64,000 nt of DNA from Nematostella vectensis (lineage: Eukaryota > Cnidaria > Anthozoa > Actiniaria > Edwardsiidae): contig NC_064035.1 of the NCBI RefSeq assembly GCF_932526225.1, positions 3,533,501 through 3,597,500 of the forward strand, written 5' to 3'. Positions 27,910-39,570 of this stretch are shown here, piece by piece; within the stretch, counting starts at the first letter, position 1, and each line of letters opens with the position of its first letter. The position numbers and the translations under genes were made by a program. The notes beneath the pieces are model-generated. The model was not told the origin of the DNA. It made no database searches and saw only the letters and a list, made by a program, of their open reading frames with translations.

Positions 27910-29237
27910 GTGTTTACATCAGTAGTTTGAATGTGTCTTTTTCAGCTATTCGCCTCATCGAAATCAAGTAGATTTACAAATAAAGACCAGAAGCAAGTTT
28001 TTGGGACTTTTGTCATTAAAAGAACTTTATTTACTTGATTTTTTTTACTTGACTAAAAGGGAGAGTCAGAAGGTATGTTTCAATACTACTTTGGTTAAGA
28101 GGTAACATTGATAAGTTTAGTAAAATGATATGGGTTTACATTTTAAAAAATTGGAACAAGGGTGCTTACTCAAAAATAACGTCCCAAAAGCTTATTTGGC
28201 ATGTTGTATTGCTATTTCAAAGAGTAAAAAGTACAAAGGGAGACTTCTTCACATAATTATCACAAAATTCAGTGACGGCTTAAGGATTTTCAAAGGGTTC
28301 AATTTATGGTAACAAGGTATTCCAAGCAATTTTCCATGAATTTTGCTTAAAAAACATGATTTTATTGAACCCATAAAACCACCCCTGATCTCTCACTGAA
28401 ATTCTGAGAATACTTTAGAATGTAACTGATCCCTGTGTTAGCTATGGCCCAGGAAAATTTGACTAAATGGGCAAAATAACACCCAAAATGATAACATGCT
28501 TTTTTTATGGTGGTGATTGACTACAATCCAACAAGAATCTTGTGATTGCCCTGGGAGCAGACCCCATCATTTACCCGTAGGTATTTAGCTGGACTGCACC
28601 TACCTGTTTAAATGAAGCAAATTGTCCCAGGGCCCCAAGAAACAGAGTTGGGCTTCATTTTTATGTGAACCTGTGCCAGTTGTCTCTACCTACCCCCTCC
28701 CCCCACCCCACCCCAAGACAACTAGCTTCATGTGAACAGGACCTTGTCAGAAGAAAAGTGTGTGGTGCCATTTGCTTTAGGTAGGTTGCTGAAAATAGTT
28801 CTCTATTTACAGCAAAACGAAATAAGAGGTGGGGGACAAAGAGTTGTGAACGCAAAAAGGAAATTTATCAACTTTTTGACAAAAAGTCAATGACTTTTGT
28901 AAAAGAAACCTTTGTATACATGAAACTATAAGTTCCCCCATACAAATAAACACGGAACATTACCAAATTGATTTTGTATCACACAATACTCAGTATAGTT
29001 TCAATATTCACGACAATCTGTAGTTTTTTTACATTATATGCTGTAATAATATATACAAGTTCCACTAGTATTGTTTCGCTTTTCCATTAAGTAAAAAATT
29101 ATATATTGTTCAACAAAAAGGCAAAGCGAAAAAAAAGTTGTACAAAAATATATATTTTCTAAAAGGTATAATGCATGATCCTCCTGTCGATAATGGGGTG
29201 TAAACCCCTGTCGATGGAGGTGAATGGCTAGACTACT
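27910..29237. other. Intergenic DNA between OLA1 and the Sp1-4 gene
   Basis: AT-rich, with no coding region I can support. The right part presumably holds the 3' UTR of the Sp1-4-type gene, whose stop is at 29238. A C-rich tract at 28,690-28,720 is unremarkable. Confidence 0.4.
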
Positions 29238-30994
29238 CTACGAGGAGTACTCGGTTTCTTGTCCTTGTTCACTATCATTACCTGCACCAAAATCAGCAGA
29301 ATCCATGAAATCCTCCGCTGAAGGGGTATTAGCTAGCTCCTCGAGACTCGTTTCAGTCAGTTTATAGTCGGAGGTTGTTATACAACCTTCCTGATCCACC
29401 GTACACACTTGAGGAATATTTAATTCCACGACAGCCGTTCTCTCACTCTGTAGAAGAAGCGCGTCGTCGGATATTTCGCTTGGTTGTGGCTGTGTTTCAG
29501 CTTGGGGCTGGGGTTGTATGGGTATTGGATCTTGTGTCTTAACACTTGTTGGGGCTGTCTTGTTTTTCCCATTTGAATGGGTTTTTACATGTTTCGACAA
29601 GTGGTCGCTCCGCATGAACTTCTTGTTACATTCTGGGCAAGTAAACCTTTTCTCGCCAGTATGTGTTCGCCTGTGCCTTTGTAACTCATCCGATCGCGTA
29701 AACCGTTTCCCACAAAACAACCAATTACAAACAAAGGGTCGTTCTCCTGAATGCCATCTTAAATGGGCCCTAAGATGCGAAGTTTTCCCATACACTTTCC
29801 CACAGCCGGGTACATGACAAACATGCTGCTTACGTCCATTCGCTGTTCTCCCTTCTCCATCGCGGCAATTAGGACACGTGCAAGCAATCCTTCGAAGCCT
29901 TCTCCCGGTTGTTGGGCTACCATTAGTAATAGCACCGTTGTTTTGCGAATCTCCAAGGCTATCTAAAGGCAAAGTCACCGGTACGATGTTACTAGATCCC
30001 CCTTGCTCCGGTTGTTGTTCATTTAGTGCATTCAAATTGACGGTAGTGGTGTTGTTCGGCCATTTTCCGGGCTCTAAAGTTTCCTGAGTGAGGATTATTT
30101 GCCCTTGTGGTGTCCTTGTGACTTGAATATAGCTTGTAGCATGATTCACGACGTTATTATTGATAGCATTAACGACAATTTGTTGTGGTTGTGGTGGTAC
30201 ATCAACGTTCTCGACGTTCACAACTTCCATCCCCGAGTTTTGCTGCATTGTGCTTGATGAATAGTTCGGTTGTGAGAACTGTGCCGACTGGACATCACCG
30301 GAACTGGTAACAGCCCAATTCATCGGTTTCCCCTGCCACCACTGACTCATGTTCGCTTGATTTTCGCTAACATTAGGCCCCTTCCCTAGCCAGGTAATAG
30401 AATCAGTGCCTTTAGTGGTTCCGTCGAAGGAATAATTGCAAATTTCAGGACTTGAAACTTGCGCGTTTCCATTAGTCGGTGTCGAAGGCGCGAGCTCGGG
30501 ACTCGGGCTACAACACTGGGTCTCTTGACTCGGAGAGTTAGTCACTATAGCATAATAAACTTGACCATTCTCCACTTGTGTTAAGGGCGAATATAAAGAT
30601 GTATTTTGCTGGTTCTGAACGGGTACGATCGTCGGTGAGTTTTCGACGAATCCATCATTTGGCGCGGCATCTTGAACGCCAGGGTCTTGGCTCCACACTT
30701 GGACGTATTCTTGTTGCGGTGGTATTTGAGCGATCGCCGATTGAATCGGTTCCCCTGCCGCATCTGTTCCTTGTCCAATCTTACTGCAGGTAGCAGCCAG
30801 CAGAGCTAGAGGAGAGGGTTGAATTTCCTGTCGATAATGTGTGCAGTGGGCGGGCACAAGAAAGGGGGTGTGAGTTAAAAAGAGAATTTCAAATCGCACA
30901 CAATACGCAACAAGTATGAAACCAGCGAGCCACATCCAAGCAGTCGCAATAGAATACAGACCTGGGTTGACTGAGATGGCTGTATGTAATCCAT
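29238..30994 (-). CDS. Sp1-4: Sp1-4-class zinc-finger transcription factor, 2 exons, 540 residues
   Basis: Exon 1 is 30994-30962 (11 codons, beginning MDYIQPSQ) with donor CAG/GTCTGT. Exon 2 is 30827-29238 after the acceptor ATTATCGACAG. The junction is phase 0. An Sp box [14 protein letters not shown] lies near the N-terminus. A long region rich in Gln, Ser, Thr and Asn follows, as in the glutamine-rich activation domains of Sp1-4. A buttonhead box containing CTCPNC precedes three C2H2 fingers (~346-428) with [16 protein letters not shown] and RSDHLSKH. The tail is acidic. The Q/S/T-rich body and the SKIG form of the Sp box separate it from Sp5. It is expected to be a nuclear activator binding GC boxes. 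An in-frame ATG at 30935 lies in the intron and would give a longer N-terminus of unusual composition, so I prefer the spliced start. Confidence 0.88.
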
Positions 30995-31672
30995 TGGCGA
31001 TCGGCGTAGTGCTAGACCAGTCATTACGTTAGTATACGTATCTACTTCGTCCAAGCCATTCTTCCCCGAAAGAAAGTGAAATTTTACTATTGTACTCGCT
31101 CTTTTTAAGACAAACTATAGCCCCGTAAAGACAGCTGCTCGCAGCAGTCGAAGGGATGCTTTCTCTTGGCCAATCATATGACAGCTTGAGTAATTTTGAT
31201 TGGCAGACCGTGACCGCATTTGAACGGCACATGTGCTTTATTGATAAACGTCACGAACAAGGACTACAGCGCATAAAAACAATGTTCTTTTGGCTAAATC
31301 GTAAAAGCAATAGAAATATTTGTGCGGAGCATTCTCTCATGAATATAGCTCTACGATTTACTAAAACAGACGTGGGCCAGAAGAAGCCAGTAGACTTGTT
31401 TTGGCTGGTTATTCACGATATTTTATTGATATGAGTTAATATTTTTTTACTGGGTGAATTCAAAGATAGCGTTCGGTATCACCGGAACAATAAATATGTT
31501 TTCATCTTATCCTATCCTGCGCTGCGCTAGACTGGAACGAGAGAATCGACCGCGCGAGGCCTGCGCCCTATAACAACGACACCTTGACAACCGACTACGG
31601 TGGCCATATTACCGTCGAACATCAAAACAACCGAGGTTTAGCTCGAATTGTGTCCCATTTTCAAGTCTAGAA
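30995..31672. promoter_or_regulatory. Divergent promoter region shared by Sp1-4 and ODAD4
   Basis: Only about 680 bases separate the divergent start codons of the Sp1-4-type gene (minus) and ODAD4 (plus). Two CCAAT cores in opposite orientation are visible at 31170-31174 and 31199-31203. A shared or overlapping promoter is inferred from spacing. I looked for an RFX X-box, expected for a cilium gene, and found no convincing one. Confidence 0.5.
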
Positions 31673-34600
31673 ATGTATGAGGACGATGAAGAGCAAGAAG
31701 AAGGGCCTAAGAGTTCTTTCTCTACATATTTAGCGGAGGGCGATGTGTTGTTCAAACAAGAAGAGTACCAAAAAGCGTTGGATAGTTACTCATTGGTGAG
31801 GGCCATTTCCTTCCGCGAAATTTATAGTTTTGCTGGTGTCCATCCTCATTCCCAAAAACTTTAATAAGATAAGATTGCTGATATAATATTTCATTGTGAT
31901 GTTGCATTTTGGCATCGGTTTCTTGCGGATCTCACACTTCATTGCGTTCGGGGAAGAAATGCGAATAATTATGCCTCTTTACCTACCATAAAAGTACCAT
32001 ACAATAATTTAAGTATAAATTTAAGCTTTATATACTTTTATCGTTGCTTTGATTTTTACTTTTCTTGTTGACACGGGTTAAGAAACAACAAGTATTTTTC
32101 TCTCAATAAATGCAGATAACAGTTTTAATGATCATAGTATATCAATATATGTAGGGCAAAAGTGACTGCCGTTATGTGGAAATGAAATTAATTCATAGTT
32201 ATTCTATTCCTCAGGCCTTGGAATTAAAACCAACAGATCCATTCTGTTTGGTAGCTAGATCCAAGTGTTATCTTAAACTTGGAAAGAATGATGCAGCTTA
32301 TAGAGATGCAGAAGCAGCACTTGAGGAAGATAAAGACTTTAATAAGGTACAATGATAAAGTGAAGAGAACCTTTGATAATTTGAGGTTGGAGTGACTACA
32401 GGCCAGTGAGGGGGATTAATAATGATGATGATGTTTTATTGTTTTTATCAGTTCTGCTACAAACTCTCACATTGGTTGATTGGCAGATATTGCAAACACT
32501 TTGCAATATTTGTTTCTACTCAAAACATAGTATAAAGATTATCTTGGCTAGACATCAGAAAACCCTTCCACTTATTTGGATTGTCCTTGTATTTACTGGC
32601 TCGTTCTATAGAAATCGTGGTGTAAAGTCACATTGTGGTCTCCTTGTTGTCGAATATTCTGAAGTTGCTCCAATATCTTATTGTCCTCATTTGTTTCTGC
32701 TGTACAAGAACTATTCATTCAAAACTTATTGCAGCTGAGGTTGAATTACAGGATTACAATGCTACAGTACTCAATAAATTCAATTAGTTAATATAAAATA
32801 AGTATTTTTACTGATACAAAATTCTGACAACAGTCAGATTTCCTCTCTGTTTGGTAAAGTGAGAACCCTTACCAGCCTAGCTGATAGTAAAATATCAGTT
32901 GTGTTTATCAGCCTAAAGTATTGTAGTTCTAAAATGGCTTAAAGTTCTTAAAACCTTTCACTTACATTAATCTAGCCAAAACAAAGCATAGATAAACTTT
33001 CAAATTCTGAAAAGGGAATTAAATTTGATTGAAATTTGAATTTTCTACAGATTTTTGAAAATTTTCCTGGCCGCTCGAAAGGAGATTGAATCGAGTGAAT
33101 AATTCCAAGTTTTGGCGGGAAAATCTGAAACAACGTATTTTCCTTAAATACGTTAAAATTCAGAGACGGCAATACCACAAAATATTGGCGAATTGTTTTC
33201 TATTGCAATGCTACCCACAATGAAGCGAAGAATAATTTAAAGTCGAGAATTGTATGCGAAAAAAGAAAATATCGTTTTGTTGTAGGTTTCAAAAACAGCA
33301 CGCGCTCGTGAGAATGTCACCATTCTTGATTGCGAATGCAGCTCGCGCGCACAATGCAAAAACAATTCAAAGACTAAAAAATATCTGCCAAATTTTGCAG
33401 ATTTGTTTCCAGAAGTTAAATAATCATTTGACTACCAGGTTGAGATATAAAGATGGACGGTAAAAGTTGTAACCACACAACGCTCTTCAGCAATAACTAA
33501 GAAGACATGAAGACAGGAACCGGTTTAGCGTGCGCATATGTTTTCTCATGTAATTTGGTTGACATCTTGATCTACGCCCCAAGTGACTGGGGCCTTTCAG
33601 TTCACGGTTGACCAAAATACCTCAATATTACAGATTTGAGTTATTCGCGGGAACGCATGTTTTATAGGGTCCATATGAAACACATACCATTTGGAAGATG
33701 GAAATATAAAGAATTGATAAAGTCTTTCAACTCTGAAAGGTTATATGGACTTTAAAGTGTGCTCATTTTTCTCTTTGTTAACATTGCTATTTGGTTAACA
33801 GGGCCTGTACCAAAAAGCAGAGGCATTATATGCAATGGGAGACTTCGAATATGCCTTGGTGTACTATCACAGAGGGAATAAGCTTAGGCCAGAATTGCAA
33901 GAGTTCAGACTTGGTATTCAGAAAGCTCAAGAGGCTATTGATAACTCTATTGGAGGTAGGTTGATGCAAATGATTGCAGAAGCTGTTATTATTTATACAT
34001 ATCTTTTGACATTGTATTTTATACTTTCATTTATTACACTTTGTGACTGTAACTCACAGGCCTAGTCACCTTTGAATCCTAGACAATTTGTATATACTTT
34101 GTTAAGATCCTCTTCATTATGATGTAATCTTTGCATTTAGATCCTCTTTATTCCTCTTCATCTTTAAAAGGGTGCTCAACTGATGTTGATTTTATTATTT
34201 GTGTTTTTTTAAGTTGCTGCCAATGTGAAGCTTGAAAATAAGGGGGATTTGTCATTTTTTGCCAAGCAAGATGAAATGGTAAATCACTGTTTTGTACTAT
34301 TATCGAAGCTTGTATTTCTACTGGCTGGTAGCTGTTAGTGGTAAGAAAAAACTACCCCACAAGAAACACTGTGAGCTAGGAGAAGAATGTAAATGGTTTG
34401 ACGAATTGGCCAAACAACTCCGCTCCCTCCCTCTCCACTTAAACTACTTAAACTTAAACTACAGGCCTGGTCCATAAACACTGTGTTGTCAATTTTTTTT
34501 TGTTTTAGAAAAAACCTAAAGGTTACAGTAAACCCAACACACAAGCAGCGAAGACACAACCACAACAGCTAAACAGAGGGAAGAATACTAAAAGTCCGGC

Positions 34601-37019
34601 TGCTTCAGATAAAACAGTTAAGCAGGTGAGCAATGTCACACAATATAACTTCTGATACTGATGTCTCTCACTACACTTCACTTACGGATACCCCTTGGTT
34701 TAGGGTCTGCAGAAAAATATCTTGGGGCCATTAAAAGGGAGGGACTCACAAGGTTTATAATATTTTAAATCGACCTGTACATCTCTTCCCAATTTTATTG
34801 TCTATAGGAGTTATTTCTCTGTAGCCCCTTTTCAGCTTAGAGACTTATGAAATGTGGTTTATTATTCACTTTGTTACAGCTTCTTGGAGAGATGTATGCG
34901 GATAAGGAATACCTGGAAAAGCTCCTGAATGACGACAGTGAGTTGAGACCCAGAAATCTAGACCTAGGTGGTATCATCTTCTCATTTCTCTGCCAGTCTT
35001 TGCAACTGAGATGACGAAACCCTGCCTAAATATCAAAGCAATTTATCCAGCTACTTTAGGGAGCTGATTGTTAAGTTGTTTGTCTCTATATTTTAATCAC
35101 CAGATTTTATCCATGGACATGCTTGCAGCAAGGATAACCAGATTTATGAGCTTGTATCCGGTGGACTCAATTACCTTGAGTCAAGAACAGAGTTCTGGAG
35201 ACAGCAAAAGCCTTTATATGCTCGCAAGAAGGAGAAGGCGAAGCCTAGGAAAGTCCAGCAAAAGAGCAAGCCGGCAGATACAACAAAGTTTATTTTGAGA
35301 TCATTAGAAGAGATTGACATGGCTCTGGCAGAAGGCGATGCAGAAGGTAGTCTAAAGCAAGCACAGTCAACACTAAGAACCGTACAGTCCTTGAATGAGG
35401 ATAGTGTTCCTAATAAAGATGATGTGCTTGGTAACTTACACTCTTGTATTGGCAATGCCTACTTGGAGCTAGATGATAGCAAGAAAGCCCTTGACCACCA
35501 CATGAAGGACCTCAAGATTGCTGAGAAACTGTAAGTACACAGAAGAAAAAAAATAAGTATAGTTTATTTATTTGTTGTATTCCAAAGGTATTGATGTAAA
35601 TGCAATATGAGCACATTGCACCCCAACTAATACCTATTATATTCCGATCTTTCAACAAATCTAACAATAGTCTGTGCAAATTGGACAAGCAAGTGATGGC
35701 CTGCTTAGCAATTGCGTTTCTATAAGTTCTAACACAAAAAAATCTGTAAGCACAAAGTCCCCCTCCTCCCCTTATTTTTTTTCCCCATCCCCTTTCTCAC
35801 TTGCCCCAACTCTGCACTGAAATCCCCAGAAACTCTTGCTTCACAGGTATAATGATTGACTCAGCCACTTAATGCAATTTCATGTTCGATACCTTAACAG
35901 TGAAAATCCTGATGGAAAGTCTCGAGCACTTGACAACCTAGGCCGTGTATACGCCAAGAACGGCGAGTTTGGCAAGGCAATTGACAAATGGATGGAGAAG
36001 ATGCCTCTAGTGAAAACCCCTCTGGAGAGCACGTGGCTATTCCACGAGATTGGCAGATGTCATCTGGAGCTGAAGAACTACCAAGATGCCAAGGAGTATG
36101 GGCAGAAGTCACTTGCGGCAGCTCAGGAGGCTAGTGACCAAGTTTGGCAGCTGAACGCTACAGTACTCATCGCACAGGCTGAAGGTAACATGCTACGTAC
36201 TGGTGATATTATCCTCTGCTTGTCAAGAGTTAGGTTCTACCATCGCTACCGCTTGTTTGATATGCACTATCATTTATTAATGTCTGCACACGCTTATTAA
36301 TTAATCATTACCTTGTAGTACCCTCATGATGTTTTTTGTCATCTTGCAGTAAAACTCGGTGAGTTACAGGAGGCCTTAGAGTCGTTCCAGCAAGCGCATG
36401 ACTTGGCCAAAATTCTAGAAGACGAAGCTGCCGAGAATGCTGTCTCAAAGGCGATCAGAGACGTCAATGATAGAATTGCTCAAGGTAGTAAAATATTTTA
36501 AAGTTGTCTGTTCAAATTGATGTACTTAAACAATATTTTTCACACCATTACCACACAATGGCATTGTAGTGTCACTAGGGCTCGCAGAACGTGCCAAACG
36601 TAAATCTTTTTTTTCTACCGTAAATATCAGAGTTCTGGTTCTGTTTAAGGTTGAAATAACACTTTCGCTACCATCCTGCCAAACCGTCCAAACTTCCCGA
36701 GTCAGCAGGTATTAACCTTAACCTTTTGTTAAAAGGCGTTAAAACAGACGAGAACTCCGACGAGAACGGGGAAGCAGAGACAAAACCGGACGAGACAGCA
36801 CCATCTGAGCAAGAGGACTCATCTGCTGTAGAACCCACAGAGGCCAAGGATGAGGACGACACAGAGGAAGCTAATGATGCCGGCAAGGAGACTGCCACTG
36901 AGGACCCGCCCAAGAAGGAGGAAGATCACCAGCCTAGCGGCGAACAGCCTAGCGACGAACAGCCTAGCGACGAACAGCCTAGCGACGAACAGCCGAAGGA
37001 AACGGAAGAAACCATCTGA
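31673..37019 (+). CDS. ODAD4: Outer dynein arm docking complex TPR protein (ODAD4/TTC25), 10 exons, 592 residues
   Basis: Exons: 31673-31795, 32215-32346, 33802-33955, 34214-34278, 34509-34625, 34880-34937, 35104-35530, 35901-36184, 36350-36484, 36736-37019; all have GT-AG introns with consistent phase. N-terminal TPR repeats include AEGDVLFKQEEYQKALDSYS and, in exon 3, AMGDFEYALVYYHRGNKLRP. A basic linker (exons 5-6) precedes LYADKEYLEKLL-like sequence, and a second TPR block covers exons 7-9 with SCIGNAYLELDDSKKALDHH, SRALDNLGRVYAKNGEFGKA and LFHEIGRCHLELKNYQDAKE. The collinear match to human TTC25 is strong. The protein tethers outer dynein arms to doublet microtubules in motile cilia. The C-terminus is acidic and ends with tandem SDEQP repeats. 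An AATAAA follows at 37160. Confidence 0.92.
36943..36995 (+). repeat. 15-bp coding repeat, 3-4 copies
   Basis: AGCGACGAACAGCCT (first copy AGCGGCGAACAGCCT) is repeated in tandem and encodes SGEQP then SDEQP three times, near the ODAD4 C-terminus. The period is a multiple of three and keeps the frame. It is probably length-variable. Confidence 0.9.
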
Positions 37020-38039
37020 GGCTGCTTTTATGATCATAAAAAACTTTGTACAGTAAATGATAGAATCACGTTGTGTACTTTATAAGTATACTCACCTATA
37101 TGTCTTGGTATTGCGATATTTTGATGAGTTTTTTAAAATGTGAATGTTCCTGTTACTGTAATAAACCAATGGAGTAATTAAGAAGGTTTTTTTTTGTCGA
37201 GTGTGGCGTGTTTATGCCCCCATACATCCCTGTCTTATGCCTCATGAGTAGCCCCCTTTTCAAGGTCCCCCATATGTAGACTTGTTACGATCCCTGTATC
37301 ACCTATGAACATTTGAAAAGTGTTCCTATATAATCTCCCCAAATACATGCAACCACGGACAGGCGCGTCCACAGGGGGACCCCCAACTGGCTTGAAGGTC
37401 AGCTCAGAGTTAACAAAAAAAAACGTTGGCTACATTTAAAATGACTATAAAAATCTTTTAAAAATAATTATTTTTAAATAATATATATGTTAAAACGCAT
37501 CCAACTAATAACATTTTAAATACAAGATTGAATTTATTTGAAGTATTGATTGCCTAATGTAATAAGGCGAGGAGAGGGGTATACCGGAAATTTGGTCCGC
37601 TCAAATGGAAAAAACGAACCACCCCGCTCAAAATTCTGGCTACGGGCCTGGTCGAGAATATCCGGATTCCGCCATCTTTGAGGTGCTAGGCCGTAGGGGC
37701 CCATAGTGCGTCGCTGGAAACTTAAATTAAACTGGTGTCTCTTTAGGGAAATAGGGGTTATTGAGCTGGTTTGATTATGCAGAACTTAGAAGGAACGGGA
37801 TGAGGTTTCTGTGATCACTTATTTCGTTTTTCAAATTCTCAAACTCTGCCCGCACCACCCCAGCATGCTTTTGGTGCCTTCAAAACGAGAAACGCCTGCT
37901 AGTTATTTGCAGGGTTCAAAAAATGATACACGGTATCTGGTGAGTATTTCCTCGATGGATTGAAAATCGTCTATTATTTCTACATCATTAGAACCAAACT
38001 ATTCAGATACCTAAGTAAGCAACCTTCTTAACCTAGTTG
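37020..38039. other. Intergenic DNA between ODAD4 and PIF1
   Basis: Holds the ODAD4 3' UTR with a canonical AATAAA at 37160-37165. The rest is non-coding, and parts (37,350-37,680) look like degraded repeat sequence with G- and C-rich blocks. An upstream PIF1 exon cannot be excluded here, because a TAG sits directly before the first ATG of PIF1 exon 1. Confidence 0.45.
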
Positions 38040-39475
38040 ATGGGAGAACCAAAGAGTCAGATTTGGCGGCGCTATGCTAGTAAAAGAAGGACTTCGAAGG
38101 CAAAGCGCAAGGTTCCTGTGGAAGAGAGCCCAGTTGAATGGAAACCTTACAAAGAGGAGGCGGAAAGCGGCATCCAGCTGTCTCCTCAGCAGCGATACGT
38201 ACTAGAGCTGATCCGTAAAGGGGAGAATGTATTTTTCACCGGAAATGCTGGTACGGGGAAAACCACTCTTCTCAAGGAAGTAGTAAAATGCGCTCCATCC
38301 GACTGTACCTTCGTGACTGCCTTGGTAAGCTGTACTTAACTTATATCATACCTGCCAACCCCCAGATTTAAAATAATACGGGATATTTTTAGGGGGAGGG
38401 GGGGGGGGAGGGGGGGAGGGGGGACGGGATGGGGGGGATTAGTAAATGACAAGTTTTGCTCAAAGATGTGTGTGTTCTTTTATTTTGACACTTACTATAC
38501 AGTTACACACTGAGCACTATGGCTGTAATCAAAGCGTGTTGATTTCATGTCTCAGGTTAATTAGTAACTACTGAAATGTATCATGGATATTGCATTTTTG
38601 CATGCTGTGGTTGAGTTCTCAAGTTCGCTGTTGCTACACAGATATTCGTACTCTTATTGTGTTGGGTACCCTGTGTTTAAGCGAAAGAAAAAATGATGTA
38701 AAAATAAGTCTGTTTTTGGAGAAGTTCATTCAACTTTGTAACAAATATTCAGAATAATATATTCAATTGATATAACGACTGTACAATCAATTTACAATGC
38801 CAACAATATCTGCAAGCGTTCTGGTATTCGTGGTAGTTCGTGGTAGTGCAGTCTACAAGAGACACCTGGAAAAGGCTAATTGATTGTTTCATTCGAAAAA
38901 CCTGAAAATGTCAAAACTTGAATAAACTATAAAAAATTGCAGAACTTTGTGGCTAAAATCCAAATTCTACTTCAAAAACAACTCGACTGACTAAAATTTC
39001 GTCATAAACCGGGAGATTAAGGTAACACAGGGGGCCGGGAGATTTGATATAAAACTGGGAGTCTCCCGACAAAACCAGGAGAGTTGGCAGGTATGTTATA
39101 TATTAAGTTTATTTAAGAATAATTCAAGGGTTACATCAATAAACAGTTTCTGCTGGTTGACAGACAGGGGTGGCTGCTGTACAAGCAGGTGGCACAACCT
39201 TACACTCATTCGCTGGAATTGGTCTGGGCAATGGATCTAAGCAAGACCTCTATAGCATAGTAAGAAGAGGTCAAAAGGTCAAAAACTGGTATGTTTTGGA
39301 TAAAATACATCTCTATACTCTTAATAAACATGAATTTTAGCTTGTATTGTGCATGAGACATGGGACAAAATGCACTTGCTAAACTTCACAAAAATTTACT
39401 TCCTGCTTTATCTTAAATATATTAGTGTCCCCCTTCCCGTCTTCAGGAAATCCTGTATCTGTCCCTGTATTATTA

Positions 39476-39570
<95 letters not shown>

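Noticed and set aside
31560..31640. RFX X-box upstream of ODAD4
   Set aside because: Only a loose half-site around GACACCTTGACAAC; the inverted repeat is not good enough to call.
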